Positions 46,431 to 56,938 are shown, counted from the first letter of the stretch. The stretch: DNA of 64,000 nucleotides from Halichoerus grypus (GCF_964656455.1 NC_135715.1:174498437-174562436), one strand, 5' to 3'. A program made the numbers and translations. Notes: generated by a model from the sequence alone, not told the origin.

Positions 46431-47173
46431 CTCCCTTCCTAGTAATTACCTTGGGGGAAAGGAAGAATTATTATTATGTATAAGCTCTGCATGCTATTAG
46501 CCTACCTCCCTTAAAATTAGAAAGAAATATGGTCGATCATAAATGAGCCCAGGGGAAGTTGTGGACTCTTCCACTAAAAGTCTTTGAAGCATAAAGAACT
46601 CGATTGTTTAGCTTCATCTTTCCTGAAGGCAGAGAAATGGAAAAGATGACCCCCACCCCAAGACTTTTCAGGCCAAGAAGTCCATTAAATCTTGCGCTCC
46701 ACTAAATACCTGTCTCCATTCTAAAGGACTTGTTGTAGTCAGCTTCTCCAGCCTGTAGGTGCAAACATCTGGATGGCAGGTGCTTGATTTTGTAGGTGCC
46801 AGAGGACACACAGCTGAGCTGCACAGCTGAGGGGACAGGGGAGGAAATGTCGTGCATTGATGTAGCACCTTTCCACTCTCCCCAAGCCCCCTTCAACAGG
46901 GAAGTAATGGGGGTGGGAGGTGACCGGAGGGCCAGCAGCTGTGGAACAGCTGCACAGGGGAGCATTTAAGACTAGGACAGGAAGTGAAACACAGAAGGGC
47001 AGTAAGTCTCGGAGAGAGTCTGAGGAAAATGGAGAGGAATGGGGCTGAATCTCCCTGCCTGATGCTGCTCTGGGGAGGGCCTGCTTAAGCTCAGAGACCA
47101 AGGACTCTGCTTCTAGTTCTTGGAGGGGAGGTGAAAGAAGGAAGTGGAAAGAGCTTTTTTGTTTGTTTTCATT
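46431..47173. other. Unassigned, repeat-poor DNA
   Basis: Three overlapping minus frames at 46668-47101 (66, 87, 120 residues), Ser/Pro/Leu-rich, none recognisable. Confidence 0.4.
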
Positions 47174-47188
47174 AAAAACAAAAAGAGT

Positions 47189-47396
47189 GGGTGCCTGGGT
47201 GGCTCAGTCAGTTAAGCGTCTGCCTTCTGCTCAGGTCATGATGCCAGGGTCCTGGGATCGAGTCCCATATCGGGCTCCCTGCTCAGAGGGGAGCCTGCTT
47301 CTCCCTCTCCCTCTGCTGCTCCCACCCTCCCCCGCCTGCTCATGCTCTCTCTCTCTCATTCACTCTTTCTCTCAAATAAATAAAATAAAACAAACA
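47189..47396 (+). mobile_element. CAN-SINE (tRNA-Lys type)
   Basis: Head 'gtgcctgggtggctcagtca', 'gttaagcgtctgccttctgc', body 'tcaggtcatgatgccagggt', 'gggctccctgctcagagggg', tail 'ctctcaaataaataaaataa'. Target-site duplication of 15 bp with one mismatch at 47174-47188 and 47397-47411. Confidence 0.95.
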
Positions 47397-47411
47397 AAAA
47401 ACAAGAAGAGT

Positions 47412-48054
47412 CACACAGGCAGCATGTGCTTCCTCTGCCATTCCAAGGCCCTCCCTGGAACTGGCTGTGGAGTTCAAAGAGCCCACTAGTTCACAGGTGC
47501 AAGGGGCATCCATGGTCATTTTCTTTCAATCCATTTGTACCTGATCCCAGGTCTCTTACTTACCAGGCAGGGCAAAACAAAACAAAACAAAACAAATCTG
47601 CTTCCATTCTCCTAAGATACTTCTCCCCAAAATGGTGCCAACATTGGAGATGGCCCTCTGGTTCTGGGTAATGAATCTACCTGGTACCTGCTAGGATGTC
47701 CTTGTGCCAGCCTGAAAAGTCCAGTCCCTTCAAGTCCAGCGCCACTGTGCCCCAAGGGCCTCCCTAGGTCCCCCACACCACCATCCCCTCCAAAACCAGC
47801 CTCTTCAGGCACCACCAGGACTCCCCAACCCACTCTGGGGACACCTACTCTCTACCATGCCACTCCCAAGATATTTTCCTCCTTTTTTCCCTCCCACTTT
47901 AGAACACCAAGAAAGTAGGCTGGTAGCTTTAGACATATACAAAAGACAGAGAGAGACTTTAATTTCAATGTCACTTCTACATTCCATCCTGCAAGAAAAG
48001 CATTTAATAAAATATAAAACTTATATAGCTTTTTTATGTGCTAAGTGCATAAGC
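47412..48054. other. Unassigned non-coding DNA with (AAAAC)n
   Basis: A short (AAAAC)5 tract at about 47573-47597. Otherwise no repeat or gene recognised. Confidence 0.45.
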
Positions 48055-48285
48055 AATAAAGCATAAAGTTCTAAGCTCTTTATATATGCGAGTTCATTTA
48101 ATTCTCACAAAAATGTTATGAGGTAGGTCCTACTGTTCTCCCATTTTACAGACAAGGAAAGTGAGGCACAATGAGGCTGAGTAACTTACCCGAGGTCACA
48201 CAGCTAGGCAGTGGCAAAACTGGGATTTGAACCAAGGTCATCTGTCTCTAGAGTCTGTGGTCCGTGATATAAACCCTACTCACAA
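48055..48285 (-). repeat. MIR SINE, near full length (antisense)
   Basis: 'gcgagttcatttaattctca', 'caaaaatgttatgaggtagg', 'cccattttacagacaaggaa', 'agtgaggcacaatgaggctg', 'gaggtcacacagctaggcag', 'aactgggatttgaaccaagg'. One of the best-preserved MIRs here. Confidence 0.87.
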
Positions 48286-48459
48286 ATTACCTCCTTGAAA
48301 CTAGAGGAGGGAAAAACAGATTAAAACACATACAAATGAACATTTCAAAATTTGTTTTCCCACACAAGAGGATAAGTAAGTTAGGTTCCTAGGCATTGCT
48401 AGATACTTTCCCGGTACCACCATGATACCGTGGAAGCTTACCTCTGCTCAAAAGCCACC

Positions 48460-48540
48460 AGCAGAGAAAAGAACAAAAAACAAAAAACAAAAAAAAAAGA
48501 AGAAGAAGAAAAAAAAGAAAAAAGAAAAGAAAAAGGAAAA
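48460..48540. repeat. Purine-rich A/G low-complexity tract
   Basis: About 80 bp almost all A with G and a few C, including four GAA units near 48499. Confidence 0.9.
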
Positions 48541-48559
48541 TCAAGTTCCGCTTCAAAAA

Positions 48560-48893
48560 ATTAACCTGAACTAGATCAGATTTCAAACCACAAGTAACTA
48601 ATTTACTTTGAGGAACAGGGTTAAAAGTTTAAACCATCAAAAACAGACTTAAATACAGAGAACAAACAGTTGTCTGCCAGAGTAGAGGGGGATCCGGACA
48701 TGAGTGAAAAAATTAAAGGGAGGGAGGGATTAAACCATCAATAAAAATAGCAGTTGAGTTCAATTTTGAAAAAAAAAAAAAAAGTAAGTTGCATTTCTAA
48801 AAATCTGAGTTGAGTGATGGTTTTACCTGGTACATATGTTCTTTATCAACTAGTAAAGTTGCAAATGTGTTCTTAAAAAAAAAAAAAAAAAAA
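48560..48893 (+). repeat. Probable L1M 3'UTR fragment with A-tails
   Basis: 'taaatacagagaacaaacag', 'ttgtctgccagagtagaggg', 'ggacatgagtgaaaaaatta' resemble a sense L1M 3'UTR. Two A-runs (about 48769-48783 and 48874-48892) end sub-segments, so two elements may be present. Confidence 0.5.
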
Positions 48894-49170
48894 CTTCTCC
48901 AGCTGGGAGTAGGGGGTCTACAAAAATTGCAAGTAGAACCATCAGATAGCTATATAGTTTCAGTAATAAAAAGTAAATCTTGTTAATTTATCACCATCCC
49001 TGATCTCCTCCCTATGTTCCCTACTCATATTTCTTGGCCCTTTGAAGGCAACATGGCACAATCCAAATCCTTTACTTTTCCCCTGAAACTACCCCCACTC
49101 CTTTATTCTCTACCCTCATGGCAACATCTTTTCAGTCTTCCAAGCCTAAAACCCAAAAGTCAGCCTGTTT

Positions 49171-49361
49171 GGGGTGCCTAGGTGGCACAGTTGGTTAAGC
49201 ATCTGACTCTTGGTCTTGACTCAGGTCATGATCTCAGAGTCTGAGATGGAGGCCCATGTCAGGCTCTTCGCTCAGCACAACATCTGCTGAAGTTTTTCTC
49301 TCCCTCTTCCTTTGCCCTCCTCTCTCTCTCTCTCTCTCAAATAAATAAATCCTTAAAAAAA
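49171..49361 (+). mobile_element. Older CAN-SINE (tRNA-Lys type)
   Basis: Head 'gggtgcctaggtggcacagt', 'tggttaagcatctgactctt', body 'gactcaggtcatgatctcag', tail 'ctctcaaataaataaatcc'. More diverged than its neighbours and of the 'tctgactcttggt' subtype. Target-site duplication of 16 bp with two mismatches at 49155-49170 and 49362-49377. Confidence 0.94.
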
Positions 49362-49649
49362 AAAAGTCGGCTTGTTTGTTTCTTTCTGTATTAGCTCCTA
49401 GTATCAAATTGGGCTCCAAGAACTTTTCACCCTTCTTTATAAATACCTTTCAATTTCATTCCTTCTCCATCCTCAGTTCTACTGTAGTGTGTTCAGGTCC
49501 TCAATATTCTTACCTGGGCTTTTTCTCATAGCCTAAGCTGGTCTCCTGGACTCCTTCCTCTCCTTTATCAAATCACCACTCTTTCCCACTGTTACTAGTC
49601 ATTTGATGACTAAGCCATTCTTCCAGGGTTCCCCTAGTACTTATTCATA

Positions 49650-49695
49650 CCATAAATCATAATCACCATGCTAATAATAGCTGGAATAAGTGGAC
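49650..49695 (+). repeat. 46-bp duplicated unit, copy 1
   Basis: Differs from copy 2 (51300-51345) at only two positions by my alignment. Begins 'ccataaatcataatcaccat' and ends 'ctggaataagtggac'. Lies within L2 text. Confidence 0.9.
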
Positions 49696-50030
49696 AGATT
49701 AAGCTTAAGTGCCCTAGTTGGCTCTCAAAGTCCATACAACATGGTCCCAAGCCCACCCTTCCAAATTTCACTTCCTGCTCCCTGAAAACCACAGTCCCTA
49801 TGAACTGTGCCCCCACACGGGCACAGTTCATATAAAATACCTCATCCTTTTTCCTGCTCCGTGTTTTTTGCATGTGCATTTTCCTCTCCCTGGTATTCGC
49901 TTCTCCTCTTTTCTTTACTCAAACCACTCCTACGTGTCTTTAAAGAATCAGTTGCAAGGCCATCTCCCCAATGACACATCCCCCACTGACCTAAGCAAGT
50001 TTAGCATCTTGTGTAGAAACCCCCAAAAAG

Positions 50031-50248
50031 GGGCGCCTGGGTGGCTCAGTTGGTTAAGCGACTGCCTTCGGCTCAGGTCATGATCCTGGAGTCCCTGGAT
50101 CGAGTCCCGCATCGGGCTCCCTGCTCAGCAGGGAGTCTGCTTCTCCCTCTGACCCTCCCCCCTCTCATGTGCTTGCTCTCTCTCATTCTCTCTCTCTCAA
50201 ATAAATAAATAAAATCTTTAAAAAAATAAAAAAAAATAAAATAAAAAA
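50031..50248 (+). mobile_element. CAN-SINE (tRNA-Lys type), best preserved
   Basis: Complete head 'gggcgcctgggtggctcag', 'ttggttaagcgactgccttc', body 'gctcaggtcatgatcctgga', 'cgggctccctgctcagcagg', (TC)n and tail 'caaataaataaataaaatc'. Exact 16-bp target-site duplication 'agaaacccccaaaaag' at 50015-50030 and 50249-50264. Inserted in an L2. Confidence 0.98.
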
Positions 50249-50454
50249 AGAAACCCCCAAAAAGCTGCACTGCAATATAAAGAAACCAATAGAATCAAGT
50301 TGGATGTCTTCTGACTCCAGGCTATGAGTTCCTGTGTATTCCTGGTAGCTCCAAGAGCGTCTAGCACACAGGAGGCAACTCAGAATCTCTTCAATGAATC
50401 ATAGATGCAACATTTTATCAAACCTCGTTTTCCACATTGGAAGTGAGCAGAGAG

Positions 50455-50690
50455 TATGCTCAGGAGGGCAGAATGCCTGGCCTTGAACCCCAGCTTCACT
50501 TGCCAGTTTTCTTATCTTGAGCAATATATTTAACATCTCCATGCCTCAGTTTCCCCATCTTCGAGATGGGATACTGTTGGCACAGACTTCCAGGGGTTTT
50601 AGTGAGCATGAAGTGAGTTTCACACGCGGAAAGCACTGAGAAGAACGTATGGCAAGTATCACACACCCAATAAACAATGGTTACTATTAT
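50455..50690 (+). repeat. MIR SINE relic
   Basis: 'gcctggccttgaaccccagc', 'ttatcttgagcaatatattt', 'aacatctccatgcctcagtt', 'tccccatcttcgagatggga', 'cacacgcggaaagcactgag', 'aacaatggttactattatc'. Good order and extent. Confidence 0.8.
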
Positions 50691-50984
50691 CAGCTTTCTA
50701 AAGATTGCTTAGGGGACTTTATTAGTAAGACCTTTTTCATATACACCCCTTGCTTTTCAATGGTTTAGTTTAAAACCAAGCAATACCAAGCACAGCTTTC
50801 TAATTCATATTATATTCCATTTATCGGTATTCCCAAACAGAGATAGACAGCATTTCTTCATGAAACCTTTCTAGCTTCTCTCTGGGACTTGCCTGACAAG
50901 GGGAGAAGATACCATGTTTATACCCTGCCTCTTTCTTATTTTTCCTTTCTATTCAGTGTGTTTCCCACAGCAGGATTTCCCCTT

Positions 50985-51150
50985 GGATTTAAGAATTTCC
51001 TGGGGAGTATCCTCAAGTCCCAGGCCCCAGGACACATTGAGATTCTGACTCAGTGGATGTGGAGTGGCACCCCAGAATTGTATTTTTCCAGCACCCAAAC
51101 TGATCCTGTTGTAAGTGGAACATACCCTTACCATTGAAAAATACTGCCCT
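50985..51150 (+). repeat. MER5-type hAT-Charlie DNA transposon fossil
   Basis: 'caagtcccaggccccaggac', 'acattgagattctgactcag', 'tggatgtggagtggcacccc', 'agaattgtatttttccagca', then 'attgaaaaatactgcc' at the right end. Confidence 0.7.
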
Positions 51151-52499
51151 ATGAACCCCATCCAAGACCTAACAGGGGATAGAAAAGTCTTTCAGAATCT
51201 TCCAGAACAAAAAGAGGAGGTGGTGGCAGTTGCAACAGCTGGAGGCACGTATCACAGCATCTCTTGATCTGCCTCATTGCCAAGCCCTCTGTCAGCACTC
51301 CATAAATAATAATCACCATGATAATAATAGCTGGAATAAGTGGACTGAAATTAAACATGAGAAAAGTGGAGCCACAGCTGGAATGTGCAGTGGTATAATG
51401 ACGTGGGGGAGGGAAGTCCTGGCTCTGATTAAGGAGAGCCCCCCAGAGGCCCCATTGTCTCACCAACCACAGGGCAAAAGCAAGCAGTCCTCCTGATGCT
51501 GATGCAGATGCAAGAATTCTCATATGGAATCGTCCCCACGTGATATCTGTGACTCCCCGGGGTGACCTCCCTGAGCCCAGGCAGGACTGGTGTTCCTGGG
51601 GTCCACTTGAAACCAAACTTCTTCACTCTGGCATCGGAGACTACCATCCCATCCTGGAAGTCACCCAGTCTCTCCACCAGTCCTCAACTCCATTGCTCCC
51701 AATCTTTTGGCCAATACTTAGGGTTCCAATATGCGCAAAGCACTGGACTAGACACAGGGAGATCACAGAAGGAGACATCGTTGTGGCCTCCTCAGATATA
51801 CAGTATCAAGGACACAATTAGTGAGACCAGGTCTTCCCTTCTTGCTCCCCCAGGCCGACCCTCCATCACATCCTGCTCTGGGACCCTAGACAATGATGTC
51901 TTAGGAAGGCATGAACCAAGCCCTCATTCCCTCTGGCTTCCTTGGGTTCCACTACTGGCAGCTAACAGTGGGGGAGATTGGAGGGCAGGAAGAACAAGAG
52001 GTCTAGATGTTTATTCCCCAGTCCCTCCCTTCCTGTTCAAGGGCTGGCAGTGGCTGAATATCCCTACCTGAGGACACAGCTGCCTTTTAGAGGCCTTCCC
52101 CTACAGCTACCATCTTACCATGCCCCAGCAACTATACTCTCCCCTGGGCCTTTCTCAAGTGTTTCTTTGATTTCCAATTCTAGTGTTGACCATCCAGTGG
52201 ATAAGAACCTTCCATTGTACACCTGTACCCACTGAATACTCTCACATACAACCTGGAGCATCAGAAATATTCAACAAATAATGGATTTAATTAAGTTAAA
52301 TTGAAGTTCTCTGGTCATATGCGGTGTCCATCTCTGTAGGGATGGATAGAAACGAGCTTCCAACACAGAAACAAGTCCTGAGGACAAGCCCCAGGGAAAC
52401 TGGTCACCACTGCCCCTCATTTTAAGGAGGCAGAAATGAAGGGGCCTCCTGTATCACTGACATAGAGACTCACCTTTCTCACCCCCACTATCTTCTTTG
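51151..52499. other. Mostly unassigned DNA; frame of 169 residues
   Basis: Contains copy 2 of the 46-bp duplication and overlapping frames on both strands (for example 51562-52071 plus, 169 residues; 51149-51616 minus, 155 residues). None resembles a known protein. No repeat family called. Confidence 0.4.
51300..51345 (+). repeat. 46-bp duplicated unit, copy 2
   Basis: Near-identical to 49650-49695, same orientation, 1,650 bp away. The flanks do not match. Confidence 0.9.
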
Positions 52500-52630
52500 C
52501 ACTATGTTAAACAGCAGAACATAATGCATAGGGCAGGAATCTTTGTTTATATTTCCCATAAAACCTCCAGTAGGTAGAATAGACCTTGAACACAGTGGGT
52601 ACTTGATTCATATTTGTGGAATAAAGAAAT
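52500..52630 (+). repeat. L2 LINE 3'-end fragment
   Basis: 'aatgcatagggcaggaatct', 'gaccttgaacacagtgggta', 'cttgattcatatttgtggaa' follow the sense L2 terminus. Confidence 0.55.
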
Positions 52631-52649
52631 GGGATGTTAATTTTGTGGC

Positions 52650-53130
52650 TGTCACAGTGCATCTGTCCAGGTTCCAATGGGAGACACAAGGCACAACCAA
52701 ATTGGGATCATTTGAGGTGGGTTTAATAAAAAGACTATTTAACAAAGATGTGGGCAGAGGGTAGGGAAGTAACAAGTAGTCGTGCAATACCCCAAGGCAA
52801 ACAACAGTGAAGCACCATTATTATCCCTGGACTTGACAGGCTGGCAAGTTAGATGCTATCCAACCCCAGAGAAAATTAGTGGAGAGGACCATTTGGCCAG
52901 AGTTGTGACCTTCAGTCTAGGGACAGAGTGGACTCCCAGAGAAGAGAGGAACTCTCTCAGAGAGAAAGCTGAGGGAATAAATACCCCAGCTCACCATCTT
53001 TCCACCTTCTGCTCTCCTGCTGGGTCTCCTCATTAGCCAGGCTAATGGGAAACCAGAGGACATGAGAACTCACTGATCTGGTGCCTAGGCTGTAGGGCAG
53101 AAAGTAGTGTGGGGAAGAGTAGATTATCCA
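52650..53130. repeat. Ancient interspersed repeat, family not named
   Basis: 'ttgaggtgggtttaataaaa', 'agactatttaacaaagatgt', 'gctctcctgctgggtctcct' and 'gggaaaccagaggacatgag' match, in the other orientation, the family seen at 17940-18440. Confidence 0.45.
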
Positions 53131-53144
53131 AGAGGGTCAAAGAG

Positions 53145-53360
53145 GGATTACCCAGCATGACTACGTGTATTATCTCATTAAATCTCCACAATAATTTTAT
53201 GAAGTAGAAACTTCCATTATTCCTATTTTAGATGAAGAAACGAGGGCTCAGAGTGATTTGGTAACTTGTCTAGGGATGCACTGGAGGAGTGGGGCAGGGT
53301 TCAAGTCAAGAAAGTCTTAACTTCAAAGCTGTATCTTTAACCACTGCCCTATATCTATTG
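53145..53360 (-). repeat. MIR SINE relic (antisense)
   Basis: 'tgtattatctcattaaatct', 'ccacaataattttatgaagt', 'ttagatgaagaaacgagggc', 'tcagagtgatttggtaactt', 'tcttaacttcaaagctgtat'. Confidence 0.75.
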
Positions 53361-54889
53361 TCCTTTGCTTGAAGGGATCCCAGAAAAAGGTCGTTGACAT
53401 CCGTGAACCCCCAACAGTGAACTACTACCCTCGTCACCCTATCTGTGCCCAAATAACCATTTTCGCAAGTAATGTGGTTCATTTCTCATGTACCGAAAAC
53501 CAGTATTGAATGACCTCTCACCATTACGTTTCTCTCTTAAGTCATATTAAGTTTCTTCACCTTTCCTTAAGCATTCTAGAGGCAAATTTCATGAAAGAGG
53601 AGTTACATACCTCTAGATGGTCTCCCAGTCTCTGTTGTTATGCCTATGTGTTGTGAGACTCCATGCTCCTGGTGTGCCCACTCCATCTGGGCAAGTGTGA
53701 CAACAAAAGCATCCTCCCTGATGATGTACATTTTTACTTTGTACGTAAAAGTCTCGATTCTCTTTCTGCCTTTTGGAACTATGTAAAGCAAGTCACATTT
53801 TCTTTCATATGAGAGCCCAGATCCTGATGGGTCCCCACAGAGCAGTCATATCTCTGGTCTCCTCTCCACTTGACCCTTCCACTTGGTTATTATCCCTCTT
53901 AATGTGTGTCTCTCAGAACGGAACACACTACTTCTAGAATCATGTTTCTCCCTTTCAACAGATCTGGAAAGTTAGGTCCAAAGAAGTTAAGTAAGACTTC
54001 GTGAAAGTCACACATACAGGGACACAACATGTATGATCCTCTTGGGCCTACAGCTAGGCCTGAGGGTGGCCAAGGATCCCCCCTGGGGGGCCCTATCTCC
54101 TCTCCTCCACCCCACCAGCAGCTTCCATACCTCAGCTGTCTCCTCTTTGTGGATGACACTGGGCAGGAAGGCAGGCAAGAGATATGCTTTATGCCCTTCC
54201 CTCCCCCTTCCCCACAAGGGGCAGCCATGGTAGGAGCCAGGAGAATTCTATTTACAGCCGCCTCACTTGCACAAGCGGGGGATCTGGACAGCCGGCTGGA
54301 CTCGTCCAGGATGTGAAGCTCTGGGAGATGCCAGATTGTTATCATTGTCAGATACAATTTCCTCCCACTGCCTCTGCCCCTCCACCAGGCCCGTGGTGTC
54401 CATCTGTTTATGGAAACAACGAGGTCCTGGCTGGATATTTTTAGACAGAGCCTTTGTTAGGTAGGAGTAACTTCCCACCAGAGCCCCACTAGTCAGCACC
54501 GTCCAGCTTCTCTTCTCCATTTATTTGTTGTAAAATCTCTAATAATATATAAAACCACAAAGCCGGGGGCTGAAGGCTCCTCGGAATGTGGTGGGTGCTG
54601 ACCTTTCTCCCTACCTCCTCCTGCCAGGGTGGATTTTCCTGTTTTGACATGCTTCCGTTTTTGTTGTGTTTGGGGCTTTTTTTTTTTCTTCTCTGGTTCT
54701 TTTTCTTCTCCTGTCATTATTTTGAAAAAGAATAATGTGCAGCAACTCCCACCCCCATTGAAAAATGAGCTTTATCTGAGGACTTCCTGAGGAATGGGAA
54801 ATTGCACAGCATGCTTGTGACAGCTGAGTCTGCGGAGGAGAGGAAATAACACGAGGGTCAAGGGGAATGAATGGTATTTCAGTGTTAGC
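53361..54889. other. Repeat-poor stretch with many overlapping short frames
   Basis: No repeat recognised across about 1.5 kb. Several overlapping frames on both strands at 53899-54520 (up to 152 residues) lack any known domain. 54330-54450 carries clustered TF-like motifs and could be a regulatory element. Confidence 0.4.
54330..54450. promoter_or_regulatory. Candidate enhancer-like motif cluster (unproven)
   Basis: Within about 120 bp: ATTGT at 54335-54339 and 54344-54348, ACAAT at 54354-54358 (an inverted SOX-like pair spaced by five bases), GATA cores at 54340-54343 (antisense) and 54351-54354, an E-box CATCTG at 54401-54406 overlapping TGTTTAT (FOX-like) at 54405-54411, and a near-MEF2 'atatttttag' at 54435-54444. 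Single motifs are common by chance; only their density in repeat-poor DNA makes the block worth naming. Confidence 0.25.
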
Positions 54890-55015
54890 ACTATTGGGTC
54901 AATGATAGGCTATTAGTGACCATCAAACTTAATCATCATTTTACAGATAAGGAAACTGAGGCACGCGAAAGGAAGGGAATCATAAGTGGCAGCCTAGCAG
55001 CTGTACTTCGATGTT
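54890..55015 (-). repeat. MIR SINE fragment (antisense)
   Basis: 'tcatcattttacagataagg', 'aaactgaggcacgcgaaagg', 'cataagtggcagcctagcag'. Confidence 0.6.
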
Positions 55016-55399
55016 TGAGTGTCACCTGTCGCCCAGCATAAGAACGTGGGGAGGGCAGGGACAAATGAGAGCCTCTTTGGGGAGAAGAAGCTTAGGAGGG
55101 AGAGGTGATAAGCAGAAGAAAAGCCTGGTGACACTTAAAGATAACACATATCCCCGTGCTTTATAAATCAACTGTGGGAGGACTGAGACACTGTCATGGT
55201 GGTTTAAATGGAAACCCATTGAATTCTGAACCATGTTATTAACCAAATAGTTTTGGGGGCATTGAGCTTAAATTTGCTCATGCAAACAAACCATGGTGCA
55301 TGCCGGGTTCCAAATTTAAACTATGTGTGTAAAGTTTAAACGATTTAAAATTTGAAAAACTTGACTTCCATCAAGTCCATGTAAAAGGGTGGTCAGGGG
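55016..55399. other. Unassigned DNA with TTTAAA-rich block
   Basis: No repeat or gene recognised. 55266-55355 is AT-rich with several AAATTTAAA/GTTTAAA words. Confidence 0.4.
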
Positions 55400-55545
55400 A
55401 AAAGCGATGGACATGGCACTGGCATTGGGAGAACCCGATTCCAGCTCCAGCCTGGCCACTAACTCCCAGCAGCACGTGGTGGGGTGGGCAGTGATCTCAG
55501 CCTTCCGGGCCTCAGTTTCTTTATCTGGAAAATGCCTAACAAGCT
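55400..55545 (+). repeat. MIR SINE fragment
   Basis: 'acatggcactggcattggga', 'gattccagctccagcctggc', 'cactaactcccagcagcacg', 'ggcctcagtttctttatctg', 'gaaaatgcc'. Confidence 0.6.
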
Positions 55546-55694
55546 TTTAAAATTTTTTCAAGCTCCTCTTCTTTTAAAAAATTTCCTTGTCTTATCGGAG
55601 AACCAACACTAGGTAGGCGTTGGAGTCCAGATCCCCCAACTGGCATTTAAATTGTCTTGTTTTCTAACACATTTGGGAATAGAAGTCAAAATGG

Positions 55695-55935
55695 AACATG
55701 GAAAAACAGATAAATATGCAGCCTTTGGACACAAAAGCCTGGATTGGAAACCTGGTTCCACCACGTACCCACTCTGTGGCCCTGAGGAGGTCTTAACCTC
55801 ACAGTACATTGGTTTCTTCATTTTAAATGGAGACATACTAGTACCTACCTAGTGAGATAATTCTGAGAATTTAATGAGTTAATAAATCCACAGTGCTTAG
55901 AGCCTGTCATAGAGCAAGCAATGCATGCTAACTAT
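55695..55935 (+). repeat. MIR SINE, near full length
   Basis: 'gcagcctttggacacaaaag', 'gattggaaacctggttccac', 'cacgtacccactctgtggcc', 'gtttcttcattttaaatgga', 'tagtacctacctagtgagat', 'agaatttaatgagttaataa', 'tgcttagagcctgtcataga'. Confidence 0.83.
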
Positions 55936-56279
55936 TAAAATATTAGTCCGTTGCCATCTAAAATCACCTTGTATACCACCAAACTTCTGAAAACAATGAA
56001 CTTGAGGGTGAGTTCTCATCCATTACAGAGGGAGGGAAGGGAGATGAACAAGTATGGAGTATGAAGAGTGGAGGTGGGGCTAGCTTTTAATTGTGATGTA
56101 CCAAGAGGCATTAGTCCTGCTACACATGGAGGCTTTGGAATGGGAGAGTCAACTCCCAGAGTTCTCCACTCGTCAGGTCCAGCATGAACCCCTGCATGTC
56201 TTAGAAGGCCTGCTGGTTCATGCTGGAGAGCTGGACACTAGGCCTGAGGGCAGCATGCATCTATGGCCTCAAAAGAAGT

Positions 56280-56420
56280 AGGGAGCAAGGGCTCACCTGG
56301 GAATCAGAACATGTGGGCTCCACGGCTAGCTCTGGCACTATGAATCACATGACCACAAACTATCACTTCCACTCAAGAGCACCAGTTCGTTGTTCATACG
56401 CCCAGGAGGGGATGAGGTGA
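56280..56420 (+). repeat. MIR SINE fragment
   Basis: 'acatgtgggctccacggcta', 'gctctggcactatgaatcac', 'atgaccacaaactatcactt'. Diverged. Confidence 0.5.
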
Positions 56421-56774
56421 AAATGTCTCTGAGGTCTCTACCACCTCACACAGTACATCTCTGGGACAGGGTCAAGTTCTGGGCAAGTTCACCCACCTTC
56501 CTCTGAGGGGTAACAGGTGCATTTCTGAACAGGCCAAGGAAGCTGAACCACATAAAGAAAGTGCACAAGCCCCTCAAGACCTCCAAATTCCCTTCTGCTT
56601 TGATCCAGGTCCTTGTCCTGTGACCAGAGCTAGGGAAGGGGCACCTGGGCATTTTCCAAGGACACTAGAACCACCTGTTCCGTGGCCCTTTTCCAGAGGA
56701 CAAGAGGAAGAACAGTAGCCATTTCCCCTAGGAATGCCACCAAATGGACCCAACCTGCTGGTTGCCCACCCTAG
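56421..56774. other. Unassigned non-coding DNA
   Basis: No repeat or gene recognised. Confidence 0.4.
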
Positions 56775-56938
56775 GTGTACATTCTCATAAAGTAAAAGTA
56801 CTTATTAAAATGCAGATTCTTGGGCCTGCTTGGAACATACCAAATCAGAATTTCCAATGACAGGACCTGGGTATCTGTGTTTGAACAACTTCCTGCAGGC
56901 TATCCTGATATACAGTCCTATTTAAGAACTCTACCTCC
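56775..56938 (+). repeat. MER5-type hAT-Charlie DNA transposon fossil
   Basis: 'tattaaaatgcagattcttg', 'ggcctgcttggaacatacca', 'aatcagaatttccaatgaca', 'ggacctgggtatctgtgttt', 'gaacaacttcctgcaggcta' follow MER5. Confidence 0.72.

Larger units (their letters stand above)
49470..50405 (+). repeat. L2 LINE relic, interrupted by a SINE
   Basis: Sense L2: 'agctggtctcctggactcct', 'ctctcaaagtccatacaaca', 'cctgctccgtgttttttgca', 'aaggccatctccccaatgac', then the CAN-SINE at 50031-50248, then the L2 end 'aagagcgtctagcacacagg', 'aggcaactcagaatctctt', 'caatgaatc'. The 46-bp unit at 49650-49695 also occurs at 51300-51345. Confidence 0.65.

Noticed and set aside
46668..47101. Cluster of three overlapping minus frames as a secreted peptide gene
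   Set aside because: Three frames of one strand open together reflects local stop scarcity; no consistent signal peptide or cleavage pattern and no exon structure.
48769..48893. Processed pseudogene suggested by two A-runs
   Set aside because: Upstream text reads like an L1M 3'UTR and I see no coding remnant or clear TSD.
50031..50110. tRNA gene, because of the tRNA-like head
   Set aside because: It is the tRNA-Lys-derived head of a CAN-SINE, followed by SINE body and tail and bounded by a TSD. It is not an intact tRNA cloverleaf gene.
51562..52071. 169-residue plus-strand frame as a gene
   Set aside because: Overlapped by other frames on both strands, no family resemblance, no exon signals of note.
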